Notes under the pieces: model-generated | What the model saw: only the letters and a program-made list of their open reading frames with translations | What the model was told of the DNA's origin: nothing | The model's database searches: none | Shown: positions 11,334 through 22,925 of the stretch, one piece after another | Position numbering within the stretch: position 1 is the first letter of the stretch | How the letters are laid out: the number at the start of each line of letters is the position of its first letter | Made by a program: the position numbers and the translations under genes | Assembly: GCA_032622095.1 (NCBI GenBank) | Contig: CP136062.1 | Span: 2,482,001 to 2,546,000, forward strand | DNA from: Siphonodentalium dalli | Lineage: Eukaryota; Mollusca; Scaphopoda; Gadilida; Siphonodentaliidae | Direction: 5' to 3' | DNA length: 64,000 bases

Positions 11334-12153
11334 TGACTTCGGATATTTCCGCGATTTTTTTAATATCATAATAATAAAAATACTATCTGCTCGATTTAGA
11401 ATTTTCTTGGCGAAATGGGTCTGTTAGACATATATTATTAGTATTATAACGATAAAAAAAATATTTTTTTGACAGACTAATTCCTTTAAATACATTTGAT
11501 AGCATTTTATAAATCAATGACAAAATACTTGTACGTCTATAGAGAATGAAGTGAATGTAATTATTCAGTATAATCCCAGCTTTATATTCCAGGCCAAATA
11601 ATTCACTGCGTTAAATGAATAATTAATTTTCAGTGCCTTCAGCTACATCTTTTACACAATCCTGTCAAATATGAAGAAATTATCATTTAAAATCACACTA
11701 AATATTATTGGCTATTGTTTTCAAATTTTGAAGATATGACTTTTATATATCGAGAGGTTGATGGAAGCGAGATCCAATGTTTTATCAGTCGACAGGCCAT
11801 GTCACGACACACCAATTATATTACATACTATGCTGGTCCCACCAGCCGGGCACCAGGCCTCGTGCGGAGTATACACTGCCTTTGGGCTGGGTTGGTTGGC
11901 CTCACGGCAGTGGACCCAGTCGCTGAGGTCTGGTGGGAGATGTTTTTGGGCCCAATGGGATGTTTGAAGAATTTACGGGGCAGAACATATGCAAGTACAA
12001 TAACTGCCAATGGGCAGGAAAATGGTTGAACCAGAGATGGCGAGCGTCTCTTCATGGTTTACTTATATCTGTCAGCCAGACAGAATTTTTTTCCAAATAA
12101 ACTTCAAATGGTAGGGCTGTCATGATTATTCAATATAGTTGATTAATTATTAA
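11334..12153. other. Unassigned DNA with a small GC-richer patch
   Basis: AT-rich except for about 11790-12040, which is GC-richer and open in several frames (longest plus-strand frame 11715-12029, 104 codons). None of the translations shows a domain I recognise, and splice signals are ambiguous. It could be a decayed exon or an unknown interspersed repeat. Confidence 0.35.
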
Positions 12154-12157
12154 TTAA

Positions 12158-12723
12158 AGGGGTACTGTACCCAAGATGTTGTTGTTGGTTTCTATAATCC
12201 CCGAGTCGGAGAATAAGGTAACAACTTTTCCATTTTTTGAAAGTCTGTTGAGTACGAAGTATTGTTACGGATGGCAAATTTACCGGAATGCAAAAATACA
12301 AATTGTCGTTGTCGAGTAATTTTTGTACAGTTTTCAACCAAATGAATCAAATAAACATATTATATGCTTAGCAGTCCCATATACTCATTTAAGTTAGTGT
12401 ATGGTCACTAGTCAATGAGTGGCTTGGGTTTTCTCCCCGTATAAGCATAATGTTTCAAACGATCGTGTGTGCAATTGTTTTATTAATCCAGTATCCCTCA
12501 ATTATAATTTGATTACGTTTTGTACACGGAAATTCCAATTTTAAGAGACGCCATTTTATGGCTGGAGCCATAAAATCAATTTATATTAAATTATTAACTT
12601 TTAAATTATTAAATTTTAAGATAGCCTATTAACCTGAGCGTTTACAGAATACATCTTCGACTCAAATTACTTATATTTCTATATAGTATCGATAATTTAT
12701 TGAAAATGGCGTACAGTACCCCT
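12158..12723. mobile_element. piggyBac-like MITE, 566 bp
   Basis: The terminal inverted repeats AGGGGTACTGTAC and GTACAGTACCCCT are exact. The element is bracketed by TTAA at 12154-12157 and 12724-12727. A TTAA duplication is the hallmark of piggyBac-type transposition. The interior holds no transposase, only short frames, so it is non-autonomous. Confidence 0.85.
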
Positions 12724-13649
12724 TTAAACACAGCACTATTATATGTAAACCATATTGTTCCATAGTTCATAAGCATAGACTACAAGTAGGTATAACTCAT
12801 AAATGTCATTGGTTTTTATCAATGTCTCTGAAAATGGTTCAAAAGTCTCCTGATACTATTAGCATATAGTAAACCTAACTATACATGTTTATGTAGTTGT
12901 TTCTTGGCCTAATTTGCATATCTATTATTAATTATTCATAGATAAATTTGGTATGATAATCATAATGGACAAATTATTGGTTAAAGATCATAAATGACCT
13001 TTTTGCATCGAAATAGACCCATATTACCTTCATTATTATGGTATTTGTTTGCTTTCACATTAATTTTCCATCTCATTAGTCTCGGTAACTAGATATATAA
13101 TATGCAAATTAGATGCAAATTAGATAAGGTCACATGGTGTGATGTTCGCGATGACCTTGGCATATGTGAAAATCTATCCCGAAGATATGTACCTAATTTC
13201 AGCTTAATCCGTCAAATATTTTTTAAGTTATGCAAACTTAAAGCTAACTTTATTGTGAAAAAGTGGGCGTGGCCTAATTTGCATATCCATTTTTACTTAT
13301 TCATACATAAATTTGGTATTATAATGGTCAAATTATTGTTTAAAGAATAAAGATCACCCCTTATCATCGAAATAGACCCATATTACCTTCATTATTGTGG
13401 TATTTGTTTGCTTTCACATTAAATTTCCAGCTCATTAGTCTCGGTAACTAGATATATAGTATGCAAATTAGATAAGGTCACATGGTGTGATGTTCGCGAT
13501 GACCTTGGCATATGTGAAAATCTATCCCGAAGATATGTACCAAATTTCAGCTTAATCCGTCAAATATTTTTTAAGTTATGCAAAATTAAAGCAAAATTTA
13601 TTGCGAAAAAGTGGGCGTGGCTTAATTTGCATATCTATTATTACTTATT

Positions 13650-14976
13650 AGCTCAACTTTACTTTGTAAAGTTTGAGCTATTGCCATGGCTTGGTATCCG
13701 TCGTCCGTGTGTGCGTGTGTGCGTGATGCGTCAACAATTTCCTTTAGCACGGGCTACAGTTCGTACCTTTGGTCCGATTATTATGAAATTTGTCCTGGAT
13801 GTTGACATTGACATGTAGATGGGAACGAGTCATTTTGGGGTCATTCGGAAAAAAAACATGGCCGCCAGTGGCCATCTTGGATTTCAAAATTCAATCCATT
13901 ATCACGGGCTACAGGCTGTACCGTTCGTCTTATTGTCATGAAATTTGTCATGGATGTTAATATTGACATGTAGATGGGAACGAGTAATTTTGGGGTCATT
14001 TGGCCAAAAAACAAGGCCGCCGGCAGCCATCTTAGATTTTACTCTTTGCATGACTAAATCCTTTAGCACAGGCTACATGTCGTACCTTTAGTCTGATCAT
14101 CATAAAATTTGTCATGAATGTTAATAATGACATGTAGATGGGAACGAGTCATTTTGGGGTCATTCAGCCAAAAAACATGGCCACCAGAAGCCATCTTGGA
14201 TTTTACTCTTTGTATAACTAAATCCTTTAGCACGGACTACAGGTCGTACCTTGAGTCTGATCATCATGAAATTTTTTGTGGCTGTTGAAATTGGAATCTA
14301 AATGGGAACGAGTCATTTTGGGGTCATTTGGATGAAAAACATGGCCGCCAGTGGCCATCTTTGATTTCAAAATTCAATCCATTAGCACAGGCTACAGGTC
14401 GTACTGTTCGTCTGATCATCATAAAATTTATCATGGATGTTAATATTGACATGTAGATGGGAACGATTAATTTTGGGGTCATTCGGCCAAAAAACATGAC
14501 CGCTGCAGCCATCTTGGATTTTACTCTTTGTATGACTAAATTCTTTAGCACGGGCTACAGGTCGTACCTTTAGTCTGATCATCATAAAATTTGTCATGGA
14601 TGTTAGCAATGACATGTAGATGGGAATGAGTCATTTTGGGGTCATTTGTCCAAAAAGCATGGCCGCCAGCAGCCATCTTGGATTTTACTCTTTGTATGAC
14701 TAAATTCTTTAGCATGGGCTACAGGTCGTACCTTTAGTCTGATCGTCATAAAATTTGTCATGGAGGTTAACGATGACATGCGGATGGGATACAATCATTT
14801 TGGGGTCATTCGGCCGAAGACATGGCCGTCAGAAGCCATCTTGGATTTTACTTTTCTCTTCATGTCTATAAACTAGTATTAGACATTCAACTTTCCACAT
14901 TCATAATCGCTCCATTGACTGTAATACATTAAATTATTCCCTTTTCAAGTTGAGCTACAGTGTCATTGACACTTTC
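13650..14976 (-). mobile_element. Helitron2/HINE-like non-autonomous element, 1,327 bp
   Basis: It sits precisely inside a unit of the 350-bp array; neighbouring units give the empty site. Read on the minus strand it starts gaaagtgtcaatgacactg, has agctcaactt about 20 bp in, and ends in a hairpin (agctcaaactttac...gtaaagttgagct) followed by CTAA|T. An internal copy of the inverted repeat at one end and a terminal one at the other is the asymmetric terminal inverted repeat known for Helentron/Helitron2 elements. A tandem-repeat core is also typical of HINEs. A 3-bp ATT is shared at both junctions and may be a duplication or chance. No Rep or helicase is encoded. Confidence 0.55.
13748..14870. 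repeat. Internal tandem repeat, 7 monomers in a trimeric order
   Basis: Monomers start with cac(g/a)g(g/a)ctacag at 13748, 13903, 14067, 14231, 14386, 14549 and 14713. Spacings are 155, 164, 164, 155, 163 and 164 bp, so the pattern short-long-long repeats every about 483 bp. Short monomers end ttcaaaattcaatcc and long ones end tttactctttgtatgac. Each contains gggaacgagtcattttgggg and catggccgcc...gccatcttgg. The last module also occurs inside the elements at 31890 and 33832. Confidence 0.9.
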
Positions 14977-15302
14977 ATTCATACATAAATTTGGTATTAT
15001 AATGGACAAATTATTGTTTAAAGATCAAAAATGCCCCCTTATCATCGAAATAGACCCATATTACATTCATTATTGTGGTATTTGTTTGCTTTCACATTAA
15101 ATTTCCAGCTCATTAGTCTCGGCAACTAGATATATAATATGCAAATTAGATGCAAATTAGGCAAGTTCACATGGTGTGATGTTCGCGAAAACCTTGACAT
15201 ATGTGAAAATCTATCCCGAAGGTATGGTACCAAATTTCAGCATAATCCGTCAAATATTTGTTAAGTTATGCAAAATTAAAGCAATTTTTTCCGAAAAAGT
15301 AC

Positions 15303-18089
15303 CCCAAAACACCCATTTTGGGGCCGTTCCTCTTCAGCCTATTTAGTCATAATGCACTGAGGCCCACGTGACAAAAAATATCAGTGGTTTTTCGACCTTC
15401 GATTAACCATAACTAGGAAACTAGATGGATTTTTTTTGTTCTGTAAAAAGTTTTGTGATCTGCGATTCATAATCTTTCATATGAGACTAACTATAAACAT
15501 TGTACTTGAATATGACATTTTCACCTAAAATCCCTATTATCAGTCCAGACAGAGAAATTTGTATTGACTTGTTTCATTTATTTAATTTATGATGGCGATG
15601 TCATTTGATAAATAATAGTCTATTTTGTGTTGATAACACGATGGTTAAGATCAGGTCTGCAAATATCCACCGCACCTGCGAAGTTTATTTGCATAATCGG
15701 AGATTTCAATAATCCTTTGTTGTGTTACTCTAGTAGTTGGCGAGTTGCCATTTTCTGCGATTGCTAAATTTAGTCATTTAGATATTATGTACAAATCAAA
15801 TAAACGGTATGTCATCCTTTAATAACGTGTCGCATGTATCAGGTGAAGGTCATTCTTCAGTTACCTTCACCTTTAGCATTCCACGGTGTACTCGCTCCCC
15901 GACTCTAGAAACGCAATCTGATTCCTATAGAGAAGCAGGATACCAACATGAGATTATCAATAATCAGATAATAGCAGCCGAAAGACTGTCAATTACCTTA
16001 AGGTATTTGGCTACTTCTCGTAGATCGGTGTTAATTATCTTCGTCAATGATGTCATGTCACGCTTGTTAATAATTCATTTGTTCGGAAATACTTATTGGG
16101 GGTCGAAACGTATAAAATTGAACTACCACCACTTCCAAAAACAACACCGATAAACAATAACGCTCTTTTCTGTTCCATGCAATGGAAATGGCTATTTTTT
16201 GTCCTGATATCAGTGATATAAATGAATGCCTATTAGTTTGATTATCCTGAAATAAATTTATGCCACTTTGGCGAACATGGGAACCACGGTACAATTTATG
16301 CCATTTAGGCACACTTCAGGCACACTGGGCTTATATTTCGGCGAGAATCCAAATCTAGATTCTCGTAAATATTCTCGCAAATTACCCTGGATTCTCTTGA
16401 AAAAGTATATATCAGCAAAAAGCAAAATCAGATGAAATATATGCCCTGGAAATATAGCAAATCGTTTAATGCTTTAGAATTTTTGTTTTCGGAGATTTAT
16501 ATATATGCTTAAAGACATATTATGGACTTGTTATGGACTTTTTCGGGTGCGAGAAATTGATAAGTTAGTGCTCAGGCATTTTGCCAACCTGGAGAATGTT
16601 ATCATTCTACTAACATCACTGAAAATTTCCAAAGAAATCTACCACACCACTTCATAGAGAACATCGTCTGAACTACCCCAAATTGTAAATATTTACATCT
16701 CGATTCGGGGCGCAACTATCGGCTATAATTAAACAAAAATGATTTCGCCATCGAGAGTCATTGCATTTAACTAATATATAAGAATGACGTTGTGTATCAT
16801 CCATTTGAATTAATATTCGTAACAAATAACTACTTTGAGAAAGATTATTCTTAATTTCTATTTGATCACTCTGCCCGGTGTCTGTCGGAGTGTTTCACAT
16901 CACTTTAATCAAGGAAGACTGTTCAGAAAAACTGTATTTCAAGACCACCAAACAACTTTCCTTTTTAGGGCCACCACATCTTTCCAAAGATGTACTTCTT
17001 CCATTTTGCTATCAAAGACCGAAAAATGTCGTTAAACTAGAGATCCAAATACCCCCCTAACGGCCCCTGTATGTCCATTCAATACATTTTAAATTCCCGT
17101 ATACAGCGGGTCTCTACCCAACGCACGATTTATTATGGAAAAGTAAGTGGTGCATGCAATGGAGAAATTGATTTACGAAACGTTGTGGAACCACGACTAT
17201 TCAAACCCTAAGTTTCTCTGTTTTTCCAACCGCCTATCTACGCCCTTGCACAATCGACTCATGTACATTCAATACAGCGGGTCTCCAATGCATAAAACCA
17301 CATGAATGCATACATGGGTTTATCCTATTCTGTGTTTTGATATCTATGGCAACATTGATATTGACACCTTATCGACCCATGCCTATTGCAAGAGTGCAAT
17401 GTGTGTCTTGGGCGAGAGCATCCATTTTACACCGTATAGCGATTCTTGAATATGTGGTCGCAAAGGAACTCACTCCATGAAGCTAGTGCGGATTTCTTTA
17501 TCCTATGCAAAAGATCTTACCATGGCATGGGGTCTTCATCCACTTGTTCTGAAGGAGTATCTTGTTTTATCTGTTTGGAAAGCGACATACTTTACACTTG
17601 AAATTACATGTCTAACAGAAAGTGTACAGGTAATCGAATAAGACCCCAAGACTCCACCACGATGATATTTCCTTCTGATTGATACAATATTGGTGCCAAC
17701 AACCCATAGTATCACAGTTGGTTATGTTTTTATTAGAATAACATGACCAGTAGTATATTTTTTAAAAACAAAGTTAACCTATTAATTTCTTAATGCTTGT
17801 CGTGTTCCAGGGTACAGAGCGTGCCATAAATGTCAATAGGCCGGTTAAAACGGAGGGATTTCGACGCATGTGATACCTAGGGGTACTTTTCTCCGGGGAT
17901 TGTTTTGGACGGGTCAAATCATGACCACGAACTGACCTCCGACTTTAAAACTAGTCAATTCAAGGTAAATCGCGCAATTTGTCGGAAAGCAGATGGGAAC
18001 AGCCGGCACGAAGTCGGGCCCACTAGCCAGTGTAATAAAAAGCGAGACAGTTTGGAGAATGTAACATATGACACGAGAAACGGGAAAAC
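15303..18089. other. Unassigned DNA with small hairpins
   Basis: No gene recognised. A perfect 10-bp stem aggtgaaggt/accttcacct with a 12-base loop lies at about 15840-15871. A gagaatcc/ggattctc-type inverted motif is at about 16343-16395. The phrase cattcaatacagcgggtctc occurs at about 17268-17287, with a related form at about 17077-17116. A cggcacgaagtcgggccc patch at about 18004 echoes the termini of the element at 8299-9180. Confidence 0.4.
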
Positions 18090-18670
18090 GTGATATATGG
18101 AAGTATCCAAATTTCCTACATGGAATTTGAAAGCTAGTTATTATTTATTATTCTTAATATATTTTAAAACCATTATATCTCAGAAAGTTTAAAAGATAAA
18201 GCATTGAAATTTTGTAGGTATATGCATCATGCCAAGATGCGTGGTAATGAAACATCTAGGTTTGTGTCCTAACTTGCTTACCAGAGTTATGGCCCTTAAA
18301 CAAAAAATTTGGAAAAATTTTGTACGCAGAACTTCTCCAATAAGAAGTCAAGCAGCTGAATTCGGTTTTCGTGATCGTGTTAACTAACGAACGGGCACGA
18401 ATCAGGGAAATTTTCACCAAGGTCCGAAAACAATTTGTCGACCTGGGGAGGGGTGCAAAATTTGTCAATTTTTTTCTTGTCACTGATTCCAACCATTTTT
18501 ACTGTCGTGTATCTTTACGACCTACTGATGCTACTCGTGAAAGAATTTTGTAAATCGGTTGAGAAATGGCCAAGTTATTACGCATCGAAAAATGTACTAA
18601 TAAAGTCCATGTGTAGAAAGTGCTTGTGCGCAGATCTTCTCCTAGACGAAGCGCAACAGCTGGATTTGCT
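18090..18670. repeat. Dispersed module H, paralogue of 27361-28005
   Basis: Starts with atatggaagtatcc, a hairpin (18108-18129) and CTAG (18134-18137). It then follows 27361-28005 closely, including cagagttatggcccttaa, ttctcctagacgaagcgcaa and gtaaatcggttgagaaatgg. The segment contains cgttaactaacgaa... frames that are open by chance. It belongs to the same superfamily as the 28-36 kb array units but is diverged. Confidence 0.85.
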
Positions 18671-19280
18671 CTATGTGAGCGTCTTAAACATAGACAGAAG
18701 ACCAAACCAGAAACTGCCAATTTAAAAAATTGCCTCAATGAACACTGGCGATATATTTCAACATCCATTCCTGTTCGTCGCAATGCGTTAATTGTTATGT
18801 TGGCTAATATGTAATCACTCAAAACAATGTCGGCTGTCTGTCTTGTCAATCGGCCGCGATTCTGCAGCTTTATCATAATGCGCTTAAAAATGACATATTT
18901 GGAGACCAAATACGGTCAAAATTCGTTAGTTTTTAAATAGTAGTTCATTTTGTTTTAACTTTTTTTAAAATGCCCATTTTTTACAAAAAAAATTCTCGAC
19001 TTTGACATTTGAGAAATAACAGAACTGTGGTGTCCGTCGTATATTGTTATAACACTTCTCCGCATGGACCACGTTTTCATAAAGCACAATCCGTCTTATG
19101 CGCGAACTTTCGCTTGCAGTTCTCAATTGAATTCAAACTATTTTCTATCCGTTCACGCGCCCGTAAACCATTTTAATATATGATATATTCAAATTGAATG
19201 AATGGGAGTCAGCGTATACCGCCGACACCCCAACCTTGCCGCCCCTAAGTCGCTAATTTTGGTATCATAATTTCCGAAAT
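18671..19280. repeat. Segment A of an A-B-A' duplication
   Basis: From gctctatgtgagcgtcttaa to gtatcataatttccgaa this segment recurs at 19725-20330 with modest divergence and a small indel around 19165/20213. The first 40 bp also occur at 27997-28040. It includes catatttaaattgaatg-like AT stretches; no protein is indicated. Confidence 0.9.
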
Positions 19281-19724
19281 TTAATTACGCTTGTGTGTGA
19301 ATAACAATTGTTAACTTGTGAAGACTTGCAATAACATATTAAATGGTAAACTACGCGCCTTCATGTCCGTATATTCACAAGAATATCCGTCTATTTTACA
19401 ACCTCGACATGCCATGTTTGTTTATGGTATACTATCGTTCCAACACATCGGCTATTTATCATTTTGCTGTTGAGAAAGGGTATATTCACTTTGGTGCTAT
19501 TTATATGCACAGACAAAGGCACGATTACTCGGGAAAGCAACCTACTGAAATGCATAGAGATGTACGCAAATCGTGTTACGTTCACACACAATGTAGTGTG
19601 TACAATGTACAAAACCGCGCTCTTTAAAATAGAATTGGCTGCATGGCTGGCTTACTTCTGATGGCACAGTGTGTTACGCACCTGTCCGACTAAGTCACCT
19701 TTAACCCAAAATGTATACATAATT
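19281..19724. repeat. Segment B, paralogue of 25384-25830
   Basis: From ttgtgtgtgaataac to atgtatac, this block matches 25384-25830, with shared gaagacttgcaataacatat, ttcacaagaatatccgtcta and cagtgtgttacgcacctgtc. It lies between the two A copies. The paralogue has the U2-headed element inserted directly upstream. Confidence 0.9.
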
Positions 19725-20330
19725 CGCTCTATGTGAGCGTCTTAAACATAGACAGAAGACCAAACCGGGAGCTGCCAATTTCAAAAATTGTACCAATGAC
19801 CACTGGCGATATATTTCAACATCCATTCCTGTCTGGTGCAATGCGTTAATTGTTATGTTGGCTCAGGGGTAATCACTCAAAACATTGTCGGCTGTCTGTC
19901 TTGTCAATCGGTCGTCATTCTGCGGTTGTATCAAGATGTGGCTGGAAAATGACATATATTGAGTCCAGAAACGGGCAAAATTCGTTAGTTTTAAAATAGT
20001 AGTTCGTTTTGTTTTCACATGTTTTAAAACGCCCATTTTTTACAAAAAAAACTTCTCGACTTTGACACTTGAGAATTAACAAAACTGGTGTCCGTCGTAT
20101 AATGTTATAACACTTCCCCGCATGGACCACGTTTTCATAAAGCACAATCCGTCTTATGCGCGGACTTTCGCTTGCAGATCTCAATTGAATTGAAACTATT
20201 TTTCTATCCGTTCACCATTTTAATATATGATATATTTAAATTGAATGAATGGGAGTCAGCGTATCCCGCCCGACGTCCCAACCTTGCCACCCCTAAGTCG
20301 CTAATTTTGGTATCATAATTTCCGAACGTA
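19725..20330. repeat. Segment A' of the A-B-A' duplication
   Basis: Second copy of 18671-19280, recognisable by catagacagaagaccaaacc, ggcgatatatttcaacatcc and tgggagtcagcgtat. Short substitutions and indels spread across it show that the duplication is not recent. Confidence 0.9.
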
Positions 20331-20812
20331 ACTATCTAAGGTTTGGTATTAAATCCCCATCTGGTATATGACATACGTTTGTTGAATTTAGATCTGACCA
20401 TTTAAAAACTCTCTCTTTATCATCTGTATGTGTCACAAGTGAAAATGTATGACTTTATTGCCCGTTTGTTATGATCGCGGATTCCATATTTCGCATTAAT
20501 TGGACGAGACGCAATGTTAAGTGTTATAACTTAGGAAGAGTCCGACAACGACGTCGTACGTTCTTCCGTTAATCGGAAAATAAACACAAATATGTCTTAA
20601 AGCGCCGACTAATTCACCACCTGCGTGTATTCAAGAATATGAATCACACCAAAATTAAGCGAATTGTAGATGGAATGTGTAGGTATAAGCTGCCATGTAT
20701 ATATCATTCCCAGAATGCTACCATAGCATGACAATCTGCTAGTTAAAATAAAACACCTTCAACTGTTGGGACCATCGCGATATATCCAAGCGAGCAAAGA
20801 GAGTTTAATGTC
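20331..20812. other. Unassigned DNA
   Basis: No coding region, RNA gene or in-window repeat partner was recognised. Confidence 0.4.
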
Positions 20813-21312
20813 ATCATACACTCTTAAAAAAATAGGTACTTCAGAGTACCTACGTAGGTACTAAGCTTTGTCCCAGGGGGAGTACCAACTGTCTGGTACT
20901 CTGGGGTACCAAAAGTGGTACTCTGGAGTACCTAAAGTTTAGGTACTCTGGAGTACCAAAAGTTTAGGTACTCTGGAGTACCAAAAGTGGTACTCTGGAG
21001 TACCAAAAGTGGTACTCTGGAGTACCAAAAGTTTAGGTACTCTAGAGTACCAAAATGATTGGTACTCTGAATTACCTTATAAATATTTAGATTCTATCCG
21101 GGCATTGTGCATATAATACCCACTCTGCCTTTATGTCACCGAATTCATGACGCACACGACATGAAGTACCAAGAAATACACGCTTTCTTGACACACCCAT
21201 TATATTATATGAAGTACCGAATATAAAGACAGGTACTCTGAAGTATTTAGGTACTATGCATAGTACCTAGCAATTTGGTACTCCAGAGTACCAAACATAT
21301 AGGTACTAAGTG
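20813..21312. repeat. Palindrome array of GGTACTCTGGAGTACC units
   Basis: About eight units of the 16-bp palindrome GGTACTCTGGAGTACC, joined by aaaagt or aaaagttta linkers (22- and 26-bp spacing), run from about 20893 to 21075. Looser relatives such as ggtacttcagagtacc, ggtactatgcatagtacc and ggtactccagagtacc lie on both sides. The left edge has tacactcttaaaaaaata, a terminus resembling the inverted form ttatttctaagtgtgtac at about 24965, so the whole block may be a MITE family with an expanded core. Confidence 0.85.
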
Positions 21313-21639
21313 GAGAACCTGCCCAGATACCAAGCACTCGAAATTACGAAACATGGCCGACGGCAAATTTAACAATGTGGCAATTTAGATTCCGAATGAA
21401 GCTATGGCGTTTAAACATTGAATAAAGTACAAAACCACTCCATTACATAGTGATAATGAAATAATCCGAATTATACATGCATTACTTTTATTAGTATAGA
21501 ACCTTGATCGTGATTTTGTACTTAAATCAAAGTTTAAGATCTCGATTTCAGGATTCCCTGTTCCCTGCATGTGTAGTAAAATTGGTCTGAATGTCCAAAA
21601 ATAATTTCTTAATTTGTGTGCAATAATATTAAGTAAACA
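21313..21639. other. Unassigned DNA
   Basis: Nothing recognised apart from chance frames. Confidence 0.4.
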
Positions 21640-22925
21640 TAAATCAAACATCTTGGAACTGGTCTGGATGAAACACCGATCGATCTAGAATAGCCCGATA
21701 AATAAAAAAACTACCTTGCGATAAATCGCAAACCTTTGCGATTCGCAAACAACTTTGCAACAAGTGCCGGTATATATCAGATTTAGTGTAAAGGTTTTCG
21801 ATTGATTACAAAATGTTTGCGATTAATCGCAATGGTTTGTGATTTATCGCAGATATATTTTCATGCATTGGCTTTAATGGACTTGAATCGTATAAATATA
21901 AATATAATCCGACAACTTCAACAGGTCTGGGTAAACCACCAATCGATCTATAATAGCATGGTTGGGCTAAAATAGACCGATCGTTCTTTGGCAGCAAGCA
22001 TGCATGTGGTATAAGGCGAGCAAACCTTCGCGATAAATCACAAAACAACATTGCGAAAAATTACAAACACTTTGCGATAACGCGCAAACCTTTACGATAA
22101 ATCTCAGACATCTTTACGAAGACTCTCAGACTGTGTACTGGGTGATTAAATTTTGCGAATTATCGCAAACATGTTTGAGATTTGTGGCAAATTTTTTGGT
22201 GCTAAAAATATCTGAATTTGTGTGTAAACATTATAAATCAGCCATCTTAAACAGGTCTCAGTGAACAACCTATCAATTTATAATTGAACGGTCGGGCTAA
22301 AATAGACCGATCAGTCATTCACAGCCAGATTCAAGAATGTTCAGAGAAGCAAAACTTTGCGAAAAATCACAAACACCTTCGTGATAACACGCAAACCATT
22401 ACAATAAATCTCAAACATCTTTACGATAAATCTCAGACTACGTACTCTGTGAATAAATTTTTTTATCTATCGCAAAGATGTTTGAGATTTGTCGCAAAGA
22501 TTTTTTGGCACTAATGGGCTTCTGTGAATATTATAAATCAGAAATCTTAAACAGGTCTGAGTGAACCTATCAATCTATGGCCGGTCGGACTAAAATAGAC
22601 CGATCAGTCATTCACAGCCAAATGCATGAGTGATGAGGGAGCAAATCTTTGCGATAAATCACAAACACTTTTGTGATAACACACAAACCTTTACGATAAA
22701 TCTCAAAGATCTTTACGATAACTCTCAGACTACGCACTGGGCGATTATATTCTGCGATTTATCGCAAAGATGTTTGAGATTTGTCGCAAAGGCTTTTTGC
22801 CGATAATGGGCTTCTGTGAACATTATAAATCAGACATCTTAACAGGTGTGAGTGAACAACCTATCAATCTATAATTGCCCGGACATGCTAAAATAGACCG
22901 ATCGGTCATTCACAGCCAATGGAAC
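21640..22925. repeat. Tandem repeat of about 300 bp, about 4.5 units
   Basis: The anchor ctaaaatagaccgatc occurs at 21967, 22297, 22590 and 22888 (spacing 330, 293 and 298 bp), with a diverged half-unit at about 21640-21720. Each unit carries many cgataaatc(a/t)caaac motifs in one half and the inverse (atcgcaaagatgtttgagat, tgtcgcaaa) in the other, so a unit can fold into a long imperfect hairpin. Between them lie cattataaatcagacatctt and a caggtctgagtgaac block. Confidence 0.9.

Larger units (their letters stand above)
12905..15302. repeat. Tandem repeat of about 350-365 bp, roughly 3 units, interrupted
   Basis: Units begin near cctaatttgcatatc at 12908, 13273 and 13621 (spacing 365 and 348 bp). 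The third unit resumes at 14977 after the inserted element 13650-14976 and runs to about 15302. Shared segments include atcgaaatagacccatatta, ctcattagtctcgg, ggtgtgatgttcgcg and a gaaaaagtgggcgtgg join. No coding potential. Confidence 0.9.

Noticed and set aside
11715-12029. 104-codon plus-strand frame in a GC-richer patch
   Set aside because: No domain is recognisable and the other frames are equally open. It is kept only as unassigned DNA.
13748-14870. CRISPR-like regularly spaced repeats
   Set aside because: Whole monomers of 155-164 bp repeat without unique spacers, and the sequence is from a eukaryote.
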